The notes beneath the pieces are model-generated. The model ran no database searches, had not been told where the DNA came from, and saw nothing but the letters and a program-made list of their open reading frames with translations. DNA of 34,680 nt from Candidatus Faecousia excrementigallinarum (lineage in GTDB: Bacteria; Bacillota; Clostridia; Oscillospirales; Oscillospiraceae), in the NCBI GenBank assembly GCA_018713285.1, contig DVFK01000057.1, positions 1-34,680 on the forward strand, written 5' to 3'. Below are positions 1 to 8,319 of this stretch, one piece after another. A program made the translations under genes and the position numbers. Every line of letters starts with the position of its first letter. Position 1 is the first letter of the stretch.

Positions 1-109
1 CCAAGCTTCCGGTATACGCCGGAAAGTCAGCAGAAGAGCCTGCCTCTGCTGAACAGGAAGCCAACATACCCCAAAGAATGAGAAATATCAGGAATCGAGC
101 AATTTTCAT
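1..109 (-). CDS. Lipoprotein N-terminus, partial (cut by left edge)
   Basis: A minus-strand ATG at 109 is preceded by a good GGGAGG ribosome binding site (spacing 4) and opens a frame with no stop up to the window edge. It codes 36 residues. They begin MKIARF, continue with a hydrophobic stretch (residues 6-17) and reach a lipobox L16-A17-S18-C19. A Ser/Ala-rich stretch typical of the tether of a mature lipoprotein follows. The protein is therefore probably exported and lipid-anchored to the outer face of the membrane. The functional domain lies outside the window, so no function can be given. It is separated from glnS by a terminator and is probably its own transcription unit. I saw no convincing promoter in 110-200. 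Confidence 0.72.
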   Translation of the reverse strand, partial: MKIARFLIFLILWGMLASCSAEAGSSADFPAYTGSL

Positions 110-201
110 GGTTCCTCCCAGATTGCAAGTCACGAAAGCATACACACGATGATGGTTGATGCGCAGAACATTGGGATATAGAAATACGGTGATAATAAAT
201 C

Positions 202-245
202 AAAAAACCAAAAGGAAGAGAAGCCCCCATTCCTTTTGGTTTTTT
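202..245 (-). terminator. Bidirectional intrinsic terminator after glnS
   Basis: A perfect 16-base inverted repeat (202-217 and 230-245; core ACCAAAAGGAA/TTCCTTTTGGT) surrounds a 12-base loop and has A and T runs at its outer ends. On the minus strand it begins 10 bases after the glnS stop codon and ends in a T run, so it terminates glnS. Its symmetry means it could also stop plus-strand transcripts. Confidence 0.85.
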
Positions 246-255
246 GATAAAGCAC

Positions 256-1935
256 TTATTTTCCGGGCTTGTAGCTGTCCTTCAGGCTCACGGAACGGTT
301 GAAGACCAGGTGATCCGGAGTGCAATCCTTGCTGTCGGGGCAGAAGTAGCCCAGACGGAGGAACTGGTAGGAGGCGGGAGCCTTGGCGTCTTTCAGGCTG
401 GCTTCCACCTTGCAGCCGGTGAGCACCTCCAGGGAGTGGGGGTTCAGGCAGCTGAGGAAGTCCTTGCCGGAGGCATCGGGATCGGGATCGTCAAAGAGGT
501 TATCGTACTGGCGAACCTCGGCCTCACAGCAGTTGTTGGCGTCCACCCAGTGGATGGTAGCACCCTTGACCTTCCGGCCGTCAGCCGGGTTGCCGCCCTG
601 GGAGGCGGGGTCGTAGGTAGCCAGCACCTCCACCACGTTGCCGTTTTCGTCCTTGACGCAGCCGGTGCAGGTGATGAGGTAAGCACCTTTCAGACGGCAC
701 TCCGGGCCGTTGGGGGTCAGGCGCTTGTACTTGGGGATGGGGGTCTCCATGAAGTCGTCGGCTTCAATCCACAGATTCCGGGAGAAGGTGACGGCATGGG
801 TGCCGGCGTTCTCGTCCACCGGGTTGTTCTCCACCTGGAAGGTCTCGCTCTGGCCCTCCGGGTAGTTGGTGATGGTGAGCTTCACCGGCTTGATGACCGC
901 CATGACCCGCTGGGCTGTCTCGTTCAGATCCTCCCGGAGGCAGTGCTCCAGGAAGCCAAACTCAATGGTGTTGGGGGACTTGGCCACGCCCACCCGGTCG
1001 CAGAAGTTGCGGATGGACTTGGGGGTGTAGCCCCGGCGGCGCAGACCGCAGAGGGTGGGCATCCGGGGATCGTCCCAGCCGGAGACCCGGCCTTCCTCCA
1101 CCAGCTGGCGGAGCTTCCGCTTGGACAGCACCGTGTGGTCGATGCCAAGTCTTGCAAACTCAATCTGTCGGGGATGGTGGGGAACGCTGACATGCTCTAC
1201 CACCCAGTTGTAAAGGGGCCGGTGGTTCTCAAATTCCAGGGAGCACAGGCTGTGGGTGATTCCCTCCAGGGCGTCCTGAATGGGGTGGGCAAAGTCGTAC
1301 ATGGGGTAGATGCACCACTTGTCCCCCTGGCGGTGATGGTGCATATGGCGAATCCGGTAGATAACCGGGTCCCGCATATTGAAGTTGCCGGAAGCCAGAT
1401 CAATTTTGGCTCTCAGGGTCATGGCGTTGTCCGGGAACTCTCCGGCACGCATCCGGCGGAACAAATCCAGGTTTTCCTCGATGGGACGGTCCCGGTAGGG
1501 GGAGACGGCAGGGGTGTTCAGGTCGCCCCGGTATTCCTTGAACTGCTCCGGGGTCAGCTCGCACACATAAGCCAGCCCCTTCTGAATCAGTTCCTCTGCC
1601 AGCTCGTAGGTCTTTTCAAAGTAGTCAGAGCCGTAGAAGAACCGGTCGCCCCAGTCAAAGCCCAGCCAGTGGATGTCCTCCTGAATGGCCTCCACAAACT
1701 CCACATCTTCCTTGGTGGGGTTGGTGTCGTCCATCCGCAGGTTGCAGATGCCGCCGAACTTCTCGGCAGTGCCGAAATCGATAATCAGCGCCTTGCAGTG
1801 ACCGATGTGCAGGTAGCCATTGGGCTCCGGCGGAAACCGGGTATGGACGGTTTTTCCAGCAAAGCGGCCCTCGGGGGCAATGTCTTCTTCAATAAAGGCA
1901 TGGATGAAATTTTTACTTTCCGTAACTTCAGCCAT
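256..1935 (-). CDS. glnS: Glutaminyl-tRNA synthetase
   Basis: Charges tRNA-Gln with glutamine in the cytoplasm, using ATP. It has 559 residues, close to the bacterial GlnRS norm of about 555. The class I signature is clear: [12 protein letters not shown] with HIGH at residues 43-46, and a KMSKS-type loop VLSKR near residue 269. Family hallmarks [18 protein letters not shown] and [15 protein letters not shown] are present, and the C-terminal part matches the two beta-barrels that read the anticodon. I place the start at 1935 because GAGAGGG lies 8 bases upstream. A longer in-frame ATG at 1989 overlaps the promoter -10 region and is unlikely. The gene is monocistronic, with its own SigA promoter and terminator. 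GlnRS rather than GluRS is supported by the specific match to E. coli GlnRS blocks. Many Firmicutes lack GlnRS and use the GatCAB transamidation route, so its presence is informative. Confidence 0.97.
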   Translation of the reverse strand: MAEVTESKNFIHAFIEEDIAPEGRFAGKTVHTRFPPEPNGYLHIGHCKALIIDFGTAEKFGGICNLRMDDTNPTKEDVEFVEAIQEDIHWLGFDWGDRFFYGSDYFEKTYELAEELIQKGLAYVCELTPEQFKEYRGDLNTPAVSPYRDRPIEENLDLFRRMRAGEFPDNAMTLRAKIDLASGNFNMRDPVIYRIRHMHHHRQGDKWCIYPMYDFAHPIQDALEGITHSLCSLEFENHRPLYNWVVEHVSVPHHPRQIEFARLGIDHTVLSKRKLRQLVEEGRVSGWDDPRMPTLCGLRRRGYTPKSIRNFCDRVGVAKSPNTIEFGFLEHCLREDLNETAQRVMAVIKPVKLTITNYPEGQSETFQVENNPVDENAGTHAVTFSRNLWIEADDFMETPIPKYKRLTPNGPECRLKGAYLITCTGCVKDENGNVVEVLATYDPASQGGNPADGRKVKGATIHWVDANNCCEAEVRQYDNLFDDPDPDASGKDFLSCLNPHSLEVLTGCKVEASLKDAKAPASYQFLRLGYFCPDSKDCTPDHLVFNRSVSLKDSYKPGK

Positions 1936-1977
1936 TGTGGTATCCCTCTCTTTTGGTAACTTTATAAAATAATGGAT

Positions 1978-2006
1978 ATTATAACCCAAAAAAGATTTTT
2001 TTGCAA
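1978..2006 (-). promoter_or_regulatory. SigA promoter of glnS
   Basis: On the minus strand, TTGCAA (-35, 2001-2006) and a perfect TATAAT (-10, 1978-1983) are separated by 17 bases. The predicted start is near 1971, giving a leader of about 36 bases to the glnS ATG at 1935. That is too short for a T-box or other riboswitch. Confidence 0.85.
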
Positions 2007-2095
2007 CTGAAATTCGCCCAAAGGGAAGATTTTTTCCGGAACCGGGAGGGATCGGAGAAAAATAGAAACAAATTGATAATTTTGCGAAATTATGG

Positions 2096-2124
2096 TTGTC
2101 AATTTCCCGGAATTATATTAAAAT
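2096..2124 (+). promoter_or_regulatory. SigA promoter of the pyrH-frr-uppS operon
   Basis: TTGTCA (-35, 2096-2101) and TAAAAT (-10, 2119-2124) are 17 bases apart. The predicted start is near 2131, only about 22 bases before the pyrH start codon. It lies back to back with the glnS promoter. No rpsB-tsf pair precedes pyrH here, although those genes often do in other bacteria, so this promoter heads the operon. Confidence 0.8.
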
Positions 2125-2152
2125 AGGGAAAGATAAGGAAGGAGTGAGTGAT

Positions 2153-2875
2153 TTGCCTCAAATCAAATATCGGCGAATTCTTCTGAAAATCAGCGGTGAG
2201 GCCCTGGCCGGGGAAGCCCACAGGGGTCTGAACTTTGATATTGTCAACGATGTGTGCCGGGTCATCAAGCAGTGCGTGGACATGGGTGTCCAGGTAGGCC
2301 TGGTGGTAGGCGGCGGCAATTTCTGGCGTGGCGTGAAGGACGGGGCAGACAAAATGCAGCGTTCCCACGGAGACGCCATGGGCATGCTGGCTACCGTGAT
2401 GAACGCCATTGCCGTGGCGGACGCCCTGGAGAAGCAGGGCGTGGATGCCCGGGTGCTCAGCGCTGTGGAGATGAACAAGTTTGCAGAGTACTTTACCCGG
2501 GACACGGCGGAGCGGTACTTAAACGACGGTAAGGTAGTGCTCTTTGCCGCCGGTACCGGCAACCCCTATTTCTCCACCGACACCGGTGCAGTGCTCCGGG
2601 GCGTGGAGATTGAAGCCGACGCCATTCTGCTTGCCAAGAATGTGGACGGCATTTATTCTGCCGACCCCAACGTGGACCCCACGGCGGTGAAATACGATAC
2701 TTTGACTTACGACCAGGTGCTGGCCCAGCACCTGAAGGCCACCGACACCACCGCCATGACCCTGGCTATGGACAACCATATGGTGCTGGCCTGCTTTGCC
2801 CTGAAGGACCCCCAGAACATCATCCGCGTGGTATGCGGTGAAAAAATCGGAACCATTGTGAAGGAGGAAATCTAA
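2153..2875 (+). CDS. pyrH: UMP kinase
   Basis: Phosphorylates UMP to UDP with ATP in pyrimidine nucleotide synthesis. It is a cytoplasmic hexamer of the amino acid kinase fold. The 240 residues match the family length. Visible hallmarks are RILLKISGEAL near the N-terminus, VVGGGNFWRG, the GDAMGMLATVMNA block, AGTGNPYFSTDT, and AKNVDGIYSADP in the C-terminal nucleotide site. I chose TTG at 2153 because AAGGAG (2139-2144) lies 8 bases upstream and the protein then aligns end to end with the family. GTG at 2144 would overlap that site. The TTGTCA at 2096, an apparent earlier start, is the -35 element. The stop codon abuts the frr ATG. First gene of the long plus-strand operon. Confidence 0.97.
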   Translation: MPQIKYRRILLKISGEALAGEAHRGLNFDIVNDVCRVIKQCVDMGVQVGLVVGGGNFWRGVKDGADKMQRSHGDAMGMLATVMNAIAVADALEKQGVDARVLSAVEMNKFAEYFTRDTAERYLNDGKVVLFAAGTGNPYFSTDTGAVLRGVEIEADAILLAKNVDGIYSADPNVDPTAVKYDTLTYDQVLAQHLKATDTTAMTLAMDNHMVLACFALKDPQNIIRVVCGEKIGTIVKEEI

Positions 2876-3430
2876 ATGAGCGTGGATTTTAAGGAATACG
2901 AGAGAAAAATGTCCAGAACCCTGGACGTGCTGGCGGAAAATTTCGGCGCCGTCCGTGCCGGCCGTGCCAACGCCAAGGTTCTTGACCGGATTACCGTGGA
3001 ATATTATGGACAGGAGACTGCACTTTCCGGTGTGGCTACCATCTCCTCTCCCGACGCCCGTACCCTGGTGATTCAGCCCTGGGACGGCACTTTGCTGAAA
3101 GCCATCCAGAAGGCAATCCTCACCTCCGACCTGGGCATCAACCCCCAGAACGACGGACGGGTCATCCGCCTGGTGTTCCCCCAGCTGACGGAGGAGCGGC
3201 GTAAGGAGCTGACCAAGCAGGTAAAGAAGTATGCCGAGGATGCCAAGGTGGCCATGCGGAACATCCGCAGAGACGGCATGGACTACGTGAAGGCTTTGAA
3301 GAAGAAGTCTGAAATCACGGAAGACGAGCAGAAAAAGGCGGAAAAGGATTTGCAGGATATGCTGGATAAGCACATCAAGAAGGCGGATGAAGCCCTTGCT
3401 GCCAAGGAAAAGGAACTGATGGCAATCTGA
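2876..3430 (+). CDS. frr: Ribosome recycling factor
   Basis: Works with EF-G after termination to split the 70S ribosome. It has 184 residues, the usual RRF length of about 185. Typical features are the N-terminal helix ending in RAGRAN, the small beta domain (ITVEYYGQETAL, ARTLVIQPWD), and the long charged helices of the three-helix bundle (RRKELTKQVKKYAEDAK, RNIRRDGMD). The ATG directly follows the pyrH TAA, and AAGGAGG sits at 2861-2867 inside the end of pyrH, so the two are probably translationally coupled. pyrH-frr is a very common gene pair. A GC-rich hairpin follows before uppS. Confidence 0.97.
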   Translation: MSVDFKEYERKMSRTLDVLAENFGAVRAGRANAKVLDRITVEYYGQETALSGVATISSPDARTLVIQPWDGTLLKAIQKAILTSDLGINPQNDGRVIRLVFPQLTEERRKELTKQVKKYAEDAKVAMRNIRRDGMDYVKALKKKSEITEDEQKKAEKDLQDMLDKHIKKADEALAAKEKELMAI

Positions 3431-3442
3431 TTGCCGGACTTT

Positions 3443-3464
3443 GTGGGGGCGCTTGCGCCCCCAC
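3443..3464 (+). terminator. Terminator-like hairpin between frr and uppS
   Basis: A perfect 9-base stem (GTGGGGGCG 3443-3451, CGCCCCCAC 3456-3464) closes a CTTG loop. The sequence after it is CTCATTTATC, so there is no real T run. Termination would be weak or absent. It may act as a pause site, a partial terminator, or a stabiliser of the upstream mRNA end after processing. The uppS ribosome binding site starts about 13 bases later. Confidence 0.5.
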
Positions 3465-3488
3465 TCATTTATCAAAAGAGGTGAAATC

Positions 3489-4217
3489 ATGGCAGAAGCT
3501 GTTATCGGGGGAAAGACCCTGCCGGTGCCCCGGCACATTGCCATCATTATGGACGGAAACGGCCGGTGGGCCAAAAACAGGGGCCTGCCCAGAACCGCTG
3601 GTCACGCAGCGGGAGGTGAGACCTTTCGGAAGATTGCCAACTACTGCCGCAGCCTGGGGGTGGAGTACCTGACGGTCTACGCCTTCTCCACGGAGAACTG
3701 GAAGCGGCCGGAAAAGGAAATCAGCGGCCTGATGACCCTTCTGGGGAAGTACATCCGGGAGGGCCTGCGGGACATGGAGAAAAACCATGTGCGCTTCTGC
3801 TTTTTTGGAGATTTGAGCCGCCTGCCCAAGAAGCTGCAAACCCTGTGCCTGGAGGCTCAGGAGCGGTCTGCCTGCTATGAAGGGGTGCAGGTGAACTTCT
3901 GCCTGAACTACGGCGGCCGGGACGAGATTGTGAAGGCCGCCCGGGAATTTGCCCGGGATGTGGCAAATGGTGTCCGTCAGCCGGAGGAATTGACGGAAGA
4001 TGTATTTTCCCAGTACCTGTATTCCAAGGATGTGCCGGACCCGGAGCTGATTATCCGACCCTCCGGGGAGATGCGGCTGAGCAATTTCCTTTTGTGGCAG
4101 TCGGCCTATTCCGAACTTGTGTTTATGAATGTGCTGTGGCCGGACTTTACCCCGGCGGATCTGGATGAAGCGATTTTGGAATATCACCGGCGGAACCGCC
4201 GGTTTGGAGGCGTGTAA
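3489..4217 (+). CDS. uppS: Undecaprenyl diphosphate synthase (cis-prenyltransferase)
   Basis: Condenses isopentenyl diphosphate units onto farnesyl diphosphate in cis to make the C55 carrier lipid for cell wall synthesis. It is a soluble dimer acting at the inner membrane face. 242 residues is normal for the family. The pyrophosphate-binding motif IIMDGNGRWAK is present with catalytic Asp22. So are HAAGGETFRKI, YAFSTENWKRP, and the C-terminal IPP-binding block RPSGEMRLSNFLLWQSAYSE. The start at 3489 has AGAGGTGA upstream. An in-frame extension reaching 3441 would run through the hairpin and is rejected. It is followed two codons later by cdsA, whose ribosome binding site GGAGG lies inside the last uppS codons. 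Confidence 0.97.
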   Translation: MAEAVIGGKTLPVPRHIAIIMDGNGRWAKNRGLPRTAGHAAGGETFRKIANYCRSLGVEYLTVYAFSTENWKRPEKEISGLMTLLGKYIREGLRDMEKNHVRFCFFGDLSRLPKKLQTLCLEAQERSACYEGVQVNFCLNYGGRDEIVKAAREFARDVANGVRQPEELTEDVFSQYLYSKDVPDPELIIRPSGEMRLSNFLLWQSAYSELVFMNVLWPDFTPADLDEAILEYHRRNRRFGGV

Positions 4218-4220
4218 GAT

Positions 4221-5033
4221 TTGAAAACACGGATTATTACCGGTGCCGTATTGGTTGTGGTGCTGGTTGTGGTGCTGTTGGTGGTGCCGAAAATCGGGGC
4301 TGCCTATGTGTTCGGCCTGCTGTGCGCCATCGGAGCCCATGAGCTTCTCTGGGCCACCGGGCTGGTAAAAAAGAAGCGATTGGTGGCCTATACCGCCGTG
4401 GCGGCCTTTCTGGTGCCGGTGTGGTGCGGCTATGGGATGGGCTACCTGTGGGGACTGTGCCTGGGCCTGGTGTTTACGGCAGTGCTTTTTGGGGAGCTGC
4501 TTCACTCCAAAGCCCAGCTGCCGGTGGGTCAGCTGGCCCTTTGCTATGTGGGCGGACTGGTGATTCCCTTCCTTCTTTCCGCCCTGATCCGGCTTTTGTC
4601 CTATGAAACCGGGCGTTTTTTGGTAGTTGTCCCCTTTGTCATGGCCTTTTTGTCCGATACCGGGGCATACTTTACAGGCAGATTTCTGGGAAAGCATAAG
4701 CTGTCCCCCATTATCAGCCCCAAAAAGACGGTAGAAGGGGTGGTTGGCGGCGTGGTAGCTGCCATTGTGGGAATGCTTGTATACTGCCTGGTGGTGGAAA
4801 GAGCCTTCCACCTGGAGGTCAACTACCTGTACGGAGCGGTGTACGGCTTCGTAGGCTCCTTTGCCGGGGTGTTCGGCGATCTGTGCTTTTCCGCCATCAA
4901 GCGGCAGGTGGGTATCAAGGACTACGGCCACCTGATGCCGGGGCACGGGGGTGTGCTGGACCGGTTCGACTCTGTATGTATCGTGGCACCCCTGACGGAA
5001 GTTTTGATACTTTTGATTCCTGTGGTGAAATAA
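4221..5033 (+). CDS. cdsA: Phosphatidate cytidylyltransferase (CDP-diglyceride synthase)
   Basis: Makes CDP-diacylglycerol from phosphatidic acid and CTP, the branch point of phospholipid synthesis. It is an integral membrane protein with multiple hydrophobic helices, starting at residues 5-22 (VLVVVLVVVLLVV). The family signature lies near the C-terminus: SAIKRQVGIKDYG followed by LMPGHGGVLDRFDS, with the metal-binding Lys-Asp and Asp-Arg-Phe-Asp residues in place. 270 residues is typical. The start is TTG at 4221 with GGAGG at 4206-4210. It sits between uppS and dxr, the common order for this operon. Confidence 0.95.
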   Translation: MKTRIITGAVLVVVLVVVLLVVPKIGAAYVFGLLCAIGAHELLWATGLVKKKRLVAYTAVAAFLVPVWCGYGMGYLWGLCLGLVFTAVLFGELLHSKAQLPVGQLALCYVGGLVIPFLLSALIRLLSYETGRFLVVVPFVMAFLSDTGAYFTGRFLGKHKLSPIISPKKTVEGVVGGVVAAIVGMLVYCLVVERAFHLEVNYLYGAVYGFVGSFAGVFGDLCFSAIKRQVGIKDYGHLMPGHGGVLDRFDSVCIVAPLTEVLILLIPVVK

Positions 5034-5034
5034 T

Positions 5035-6183
5035 ATGGTAAAATGTGTAAGTATCCTGGGCTCCACCGGCTCCATCGGCCGGCAGAGCCTGGACATTGTA
5101 AAGCACCTGGGGTTGAAGGTGGCGGCCCTTACCGCCGGAACCCAGGTGGAGCGGATGGCAGAGCAGTGCCGGGAGTTTCGGCCGGAGCTGGCGGTGATGG
5201 CCACGGAAGAGGCAGCCCAGGCCCTTTCCCAGGCAATTTCCGATTTGCCCATCCGGGTTCTGTCCGGCGAGGAGGGCCTGCTGGAAGCGGCCTCCATCCC
5301 GTCGGCGGACTGCGTCATCACGGCGGTGGTGGGCATGGTGGGGCTGAAGCCCACCCTGGCTGCCATCCGGGCAGGCAAGCGCATCGGCCTTGCCAACAAG
5401 GAAACCTTAGTGTGCGCCGGGGAACTGGTGATGGCAGAGGCGGAAAAATACGGCTGTGAGATTATCCCCGTGGACTCGGAACACTCCGCCATTTTCCAGT
5501 GCCTCATGGGCTCCCGCCGCCATGAGGAGATTCGCCGGATTTTGCTTACCTGCTCCGGCGGCCCCTTCTTCGGCATGAGCCGGGAGCAGCTCCAATCTGT
5601 TACTAAGGCCGATGCCTTGAAGCATCCCAACTGGAAGATGGGGCCGAAAATCACCATCGACTGTGCTACCCTTATGAACAAGGGACTGGAAGTGATTGAG
5701 GCCATGCGGCTCTATCGCCTGCCTTTGGAGCAGGTGGACGTGGTGATTCACCGGCAGAGCATCGTCCACAGCCTGGTGGTGTTTACCGACGGTGCGGTGA
5801 TGGCCCAGCTGGGAAGCCCGGATATGCGCCTTCCCATCCAGCTGGCTATGACTTACCCGGAGCGGCAGCCCTGCCCGGTGGAGCCTCTCAACTTGCTCAC
5901 CTGCGGCAGCCTTACCTTTCAGGCCCCGGACATGGAGGCGTTTCCCTGCCTGGCTCTGGCAAAGGAATGTGCAGCCCGGGGAGGCAACAGCTGCGCCGCC
6001 ATGAACGGTGCCAACGAAGAGGCGGTTGCCCTGTATTTGCAGGATGAAATCGGCTTTTATGATATTTATGAGCTGGTTCGCCGGGCCGTGGAGGCGGTGC
6101 CCTTCGTGGAAAATCCCACCCTGGAGGAGATTCTGGCGGCGGATGCCCTGGCACGAAAGACGGTGCGGAGTTGCCGGACATAA
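5035..6183 (+). CDS. dxr: 1-deoxy-D-xylulose 5-phosphate reductoisomerase
   Basis: Second step of the MEP (non-mevalonate) isoprenoid pathway. It rearranges and reduces DXP to MEP with NADPH and a divalent metal. The NADPH-binding turn LGSTGSIG is at residues 8-15. ANKETLV follows the first domain, the metal and substrate region reads VDSEHSAIFQ, and HPNWKMGPKITIDCATLMNKGLEVIEA is the linker and second-domain hallmark. 382 residues is a normal length. ATG 5035 starts one base after the cdsA stop, with a weak GGTGA site inside cdsA, which suggests coupling. With ispG downstream it shows that the cell makes isoprenoids through MEP. Confidence 0.97.
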   Translation: MVKCVSILGSTGSIGRQSLDIVKHLGLKVAALTAGTQVERMAEQCREFRPELAVMATEEAAQALSQAISDLPIRVLSGEEGLLEAASIPSADCVITAVVGMVGLKPTLAAIRAGKRIGLANKETLVCAGELVMAEAEKYGCEIIPVDSEHSAIFQCLMGSRRHEEIRRILLTCSGGPFFGMSREQLQSVTKADALKHPNWKMGPKITIDCATLMNKGLEVIEAMRLYRLPLEQVDVVIHRQSIVHSLVVFTDGAVMAQLGSPDMRLPIQLAMTYPERQPCPVEPLNLLTCGSLTFQAPDMEAFPCLALAKECAARGGNSCAAMNGANEEAVALYLQDEIGFYDIYELVRRAVEAVPFVENPTLEEILAADALARKTVRSCRT

Positions 6184-6207
6184 AAATTTCTATGAGCGAG
6201 GCGTTGT

Positions 6208-7269
6208 ATGAGTATTGTATTTGCCATTTTATTCTTTAGCTTTTTAATCTTCATTCACGAGCTGGGACATTTTGTGGCGGCGAAGCTGTCCGGTGTCCGG
6301 GTAAATGAATTTGCCCTGTTCATGGGGCCGGCGATTTTCAAGAAGCAGGTGGGGGAGACCACCTACTCCCTGCGGTGCATCCCCTTCGGCGGCTTCTGCG
6401 CCATGGAGGGTGAGGACGGAGACTCGGAGGACAGCCGGGCCTTCGGCAAGGCGGCCTGGTGGAAGCGGCTGATCATTCTGGTGGCCGGTGCCGCCATGAA
6501 CTTCATCGCCGGCATGCTGCTGCTCTTTTTCATCTTCCTGCCCAACGAACAGTTTGTGGTGCCGGTAATCGGCCAGGCGGAGCAGGGCAATACGGTAGTC
6601 TACGAAGAAGGCCTGCACATCGGAGACCGGATTCTGGAAGTAAACGGAGAGAAAATCTATGTCTCCTCCGACTTTTCCATGCTCCTCTCCTTAAACCCCG
6701 GAGACACCTATGACATTCTGGTGGAGCGCCAGGGTCAGAAGGTGCTGCTGGAGGATTTCAAGATGGAAACCCACCTGTTTACCAACGAGGACGGCACCCA
6801 GTCGGAGCGGTACGGCATCAACTTTGAAACCGTCCCCGCTACTTTGGGGGAGACCATCTCCTATTCCTGGAACACCGGCATCAACATTGTGCGGACGGTG
6901 CGGCTGAGCCTGCAAATGCTGGTCAGCGGCCAGGCAGGGCTTAAGGATATGACCGGCCCTGTGGGCATTGTGCAGATTATGTCCGACACGGCAGAGGCTT
7001 CCGCAACGGCCCTGGATGCCCTTCTCAATATGCTGTATTTCGGGGCCTTCATCTCCATCAACCTGGCGGTGATGAACCTGCTGCCCATCCCCGCCCTGGA
7101 CGGCGGCCGGGTGGTGGGACTGCTGATTACCACCGCCATTGAGGCTGTGACCCGGAAGAAGGTCAATCCCAAGTATGAGGGCTATATCCACGGCGCAGGA
7201 ATGCTTCTGCTTCTGGGTCTTATGGCTGTGATTCTTTTCAAGGATGTATTTATGATTTTCAAGGGGTGA
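6208..7269 (+). CDS. rseP: Site-2 intramembrane zinc metalloprotease (RseP/RasP)
   Basis: Cleaves transmembrane segments of regulatory proteins such as anti-sigma factors, and remnant signal peptides, within the membrane. The zinc motif HELGH is at residues 17-21 inside the first helix (FIHELGHFVAAKLSGVRVNEF). The third zinc ligand region is NLLPIPALDGGR, with Asp298. A PDZ domain occupies roughly residues 115-185, where IGDRILEVNGEKI is recognisable. Further membrane helices lie near residues 93-112 and at the C-terminus (MLLLLGLMAVILF). 353 residues is slightly short of the 420 of B. subtilis RasP but typical for single-PDZ forms. It is flanked by dxr and ispG in the standard order. Substrates cannot be told from the sequence. 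Confidence 0.94.
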   Translation: MSIVFAILFFSFLIFIHELGHFVAAKLSGVRVNEFALFMGPAIFKKQVGETTYSLRCIPFGGFCAMEGEDGDSEDSRAFGKAAWWKRLIILVAGAAMNFIAGMLLLFFIFLPNEQFVVPVIGQAEQGNTVVYEEGLHIGDRILEVNGEKIYVSSDFSMLLSLNPGDTYDILVERQGQKVLLEDFKMETHLFTNEDGTQSERYGINFETVPATLGETISYSWNTGINIVRTVRLSLQMLVSGQAGLKDMTGPVGIVQIMSDTAEASATALDALLNMLYFGAFISINLAVMNLLPIPALDGGRVVGLLITTAIEAVTRKKVNPKYEGYIHGAGMLLLLGLMAVILFKDVFMIFKG

Positions 7270-7274
7270 ACACC

Positions 7275-8312
7275 ATGACAAAAAGAATAATGGTGGGAAG
7301 CGTTCCCATTGGCGGCGGTGCGCCGGTTGCCATTCAGTCCATGCTCAATACCAAAACCACGGATGTGGAAGGCTGCCTTGCCCAGATTGGAAGGCTCCAG
7401 GCAGCAGGCTGCCAGATTGCCCGTCTGGCGGTGCCGGACAAAGCAGCAGCTGCTGCCTTCCGGGAGATTTGCGCCGCTTCGCCTCTTCCTCTGGTGGCAG
7501 ACATTCATTTCGACTATAAGCTGGCTATCGCCGCTGCAGAGGGGGGTGCTGCCAAAATCCGCATCAACCCCGGCAACATCGGCGGGGACGACCGGGTGCA
7601 GGCGGTGGTGGAGGTGTGCAAGGAGAAGCACATCCCCATCCGTATCGGCGTCAACGGCGGCAGCCTGGATAAAAAGCTTTTGGAGAAATACGGCCACCCC
7701 ACGGCGGAAGCCCTGGTGGAAAGCGCCTTTTCCCACCTGGAACTGCTGGAAAAGCAGGGCTTTTACGATACCTGCGTGTCCATGAAGTCCTCCACCGTCC
7801 CCACCATGGTGGCAGCTGCCCGGCTGTTCCGCAGCCGGTGTGACTCCCCCCTGCATATCGGCGTGACGGAAACCGGCCCGGTGCGGATGGGCATGATCAA
7901 GTCCGCCATGGGCATCGGTGCGCTGCTTTTGGACGGGATCGGCGATACCATCCGGGTGAGCCTTACCGACGACCCGGTGGAGGAGGTCTACGCCGCCAAG
8001 GACATTCTGAAAGCAGCAGGTCTGCGAAAGGATGGGGTCAACATCATCTCCTGCCCCACCTGCGGCAGAACGAAAATTGATTTGATTGGCCTGGTAAACC
8101 AGGTGGATGCGGCATTGAAAGACTGCCAGAAGCCCATTACCGTGGCGGTGATGGGATGCATCGTCAACGGCCCGGGAGAGGCCCGGGAGGCAGACATCGG
8201 CATCGCCGGTGGCGACGGCTGCGGAATGCTCTTTGAAAAGGGACAGCAGATTGCCAAGCTTCCCTACGAGGAGCTGCTGCCGGCCCTTTTGAAGCGCATC
8301 CAGGAACTTTGA
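7275..8312 (+). CDS. ispG: 4-hydroxy-3-methylbut-2-en-1-yl diphosphate synthase (IspG/GcpE)
   Basis: Next-to-last step of the MEP pathway. It converts the cyclic diphosphate MEcPP to HMBPP using a [4Fe-4S] cluster and electrons from ferredoxin or flavodoxin. The cluster ligands are visible: CPTCGR with Cys260 and Cys263, then GCIVNGPGE with Cys295 and Glu302. The TIM-barrel part shows PIGGGAPVAIQSM and ADIHFDYKLA. The length is 345 residues. I take ATG 7275, 7 bases after AAGGGGTG. A GTG at 7266 overlaps the rseP stop and lacks an upstream site. A small ferredoxin gene elsewhere in the window (17255-17425) is a possible electron donor, but that is only inference. Confidence 0.96.
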   Translation: MTKRIMVGSVPIGGGAPVAIQSMLNTKTTDVEGCLAQIGRLQAAGCQIARLAVPDKAAAAAFREICAASPLPLVADIHFDYKLAIAAAEGGAAKIRINPGNIGGDDRVQAVVEVCKEKHIPIRIGVNGGSLDKKLLEKYGHPTAEALVESAFSHLELLEKQGFYDTCVSMKSSTVPTMVAAARLFRSRCDSPLHIGVTETGPVRMGMIKSAMGIGALLLDGIGDTIRVSLTDDPVEEVYAAKDILKAAGLRKDGVNIISCPTCGRTKIDLIGLVNQVDAALKDCQKPITVAVMGCIVNGPGEAREADIGIAGGDGCGMLFEKGQQIAKLPYEELLPALLKRIQEL

Positions 8313-8319
8313 GGAAATT

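Noticed and set aside
27..230. 67-residue minus-strand frame at the left edge
   Set aside because: Starts inside the glnS terminator hairpin. The competing frame from 109 has a ribosome binding site and a lipoprotein signal.
244..1959. 571-residue open frame on the plus strand opposite glnS
   Set aside because: It is the exact antisense of a clear GlnRS gene, has no ribosome binding site and reads as repetitive Gly/Val/His-rich sequence, the usual shadow of GC-rich coding DNA.
1936..1977. T-box or other riboswitch in the glnS leader
   Set aside because: The leader predicted from the strong promoter is only about 36 bases long.
3465..5705. 746-residue minus-strand frame spanning uppS, cdsA and dxr
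   Set aside because: It crosses three well-defined plus-strand genes and has no domain of its own.
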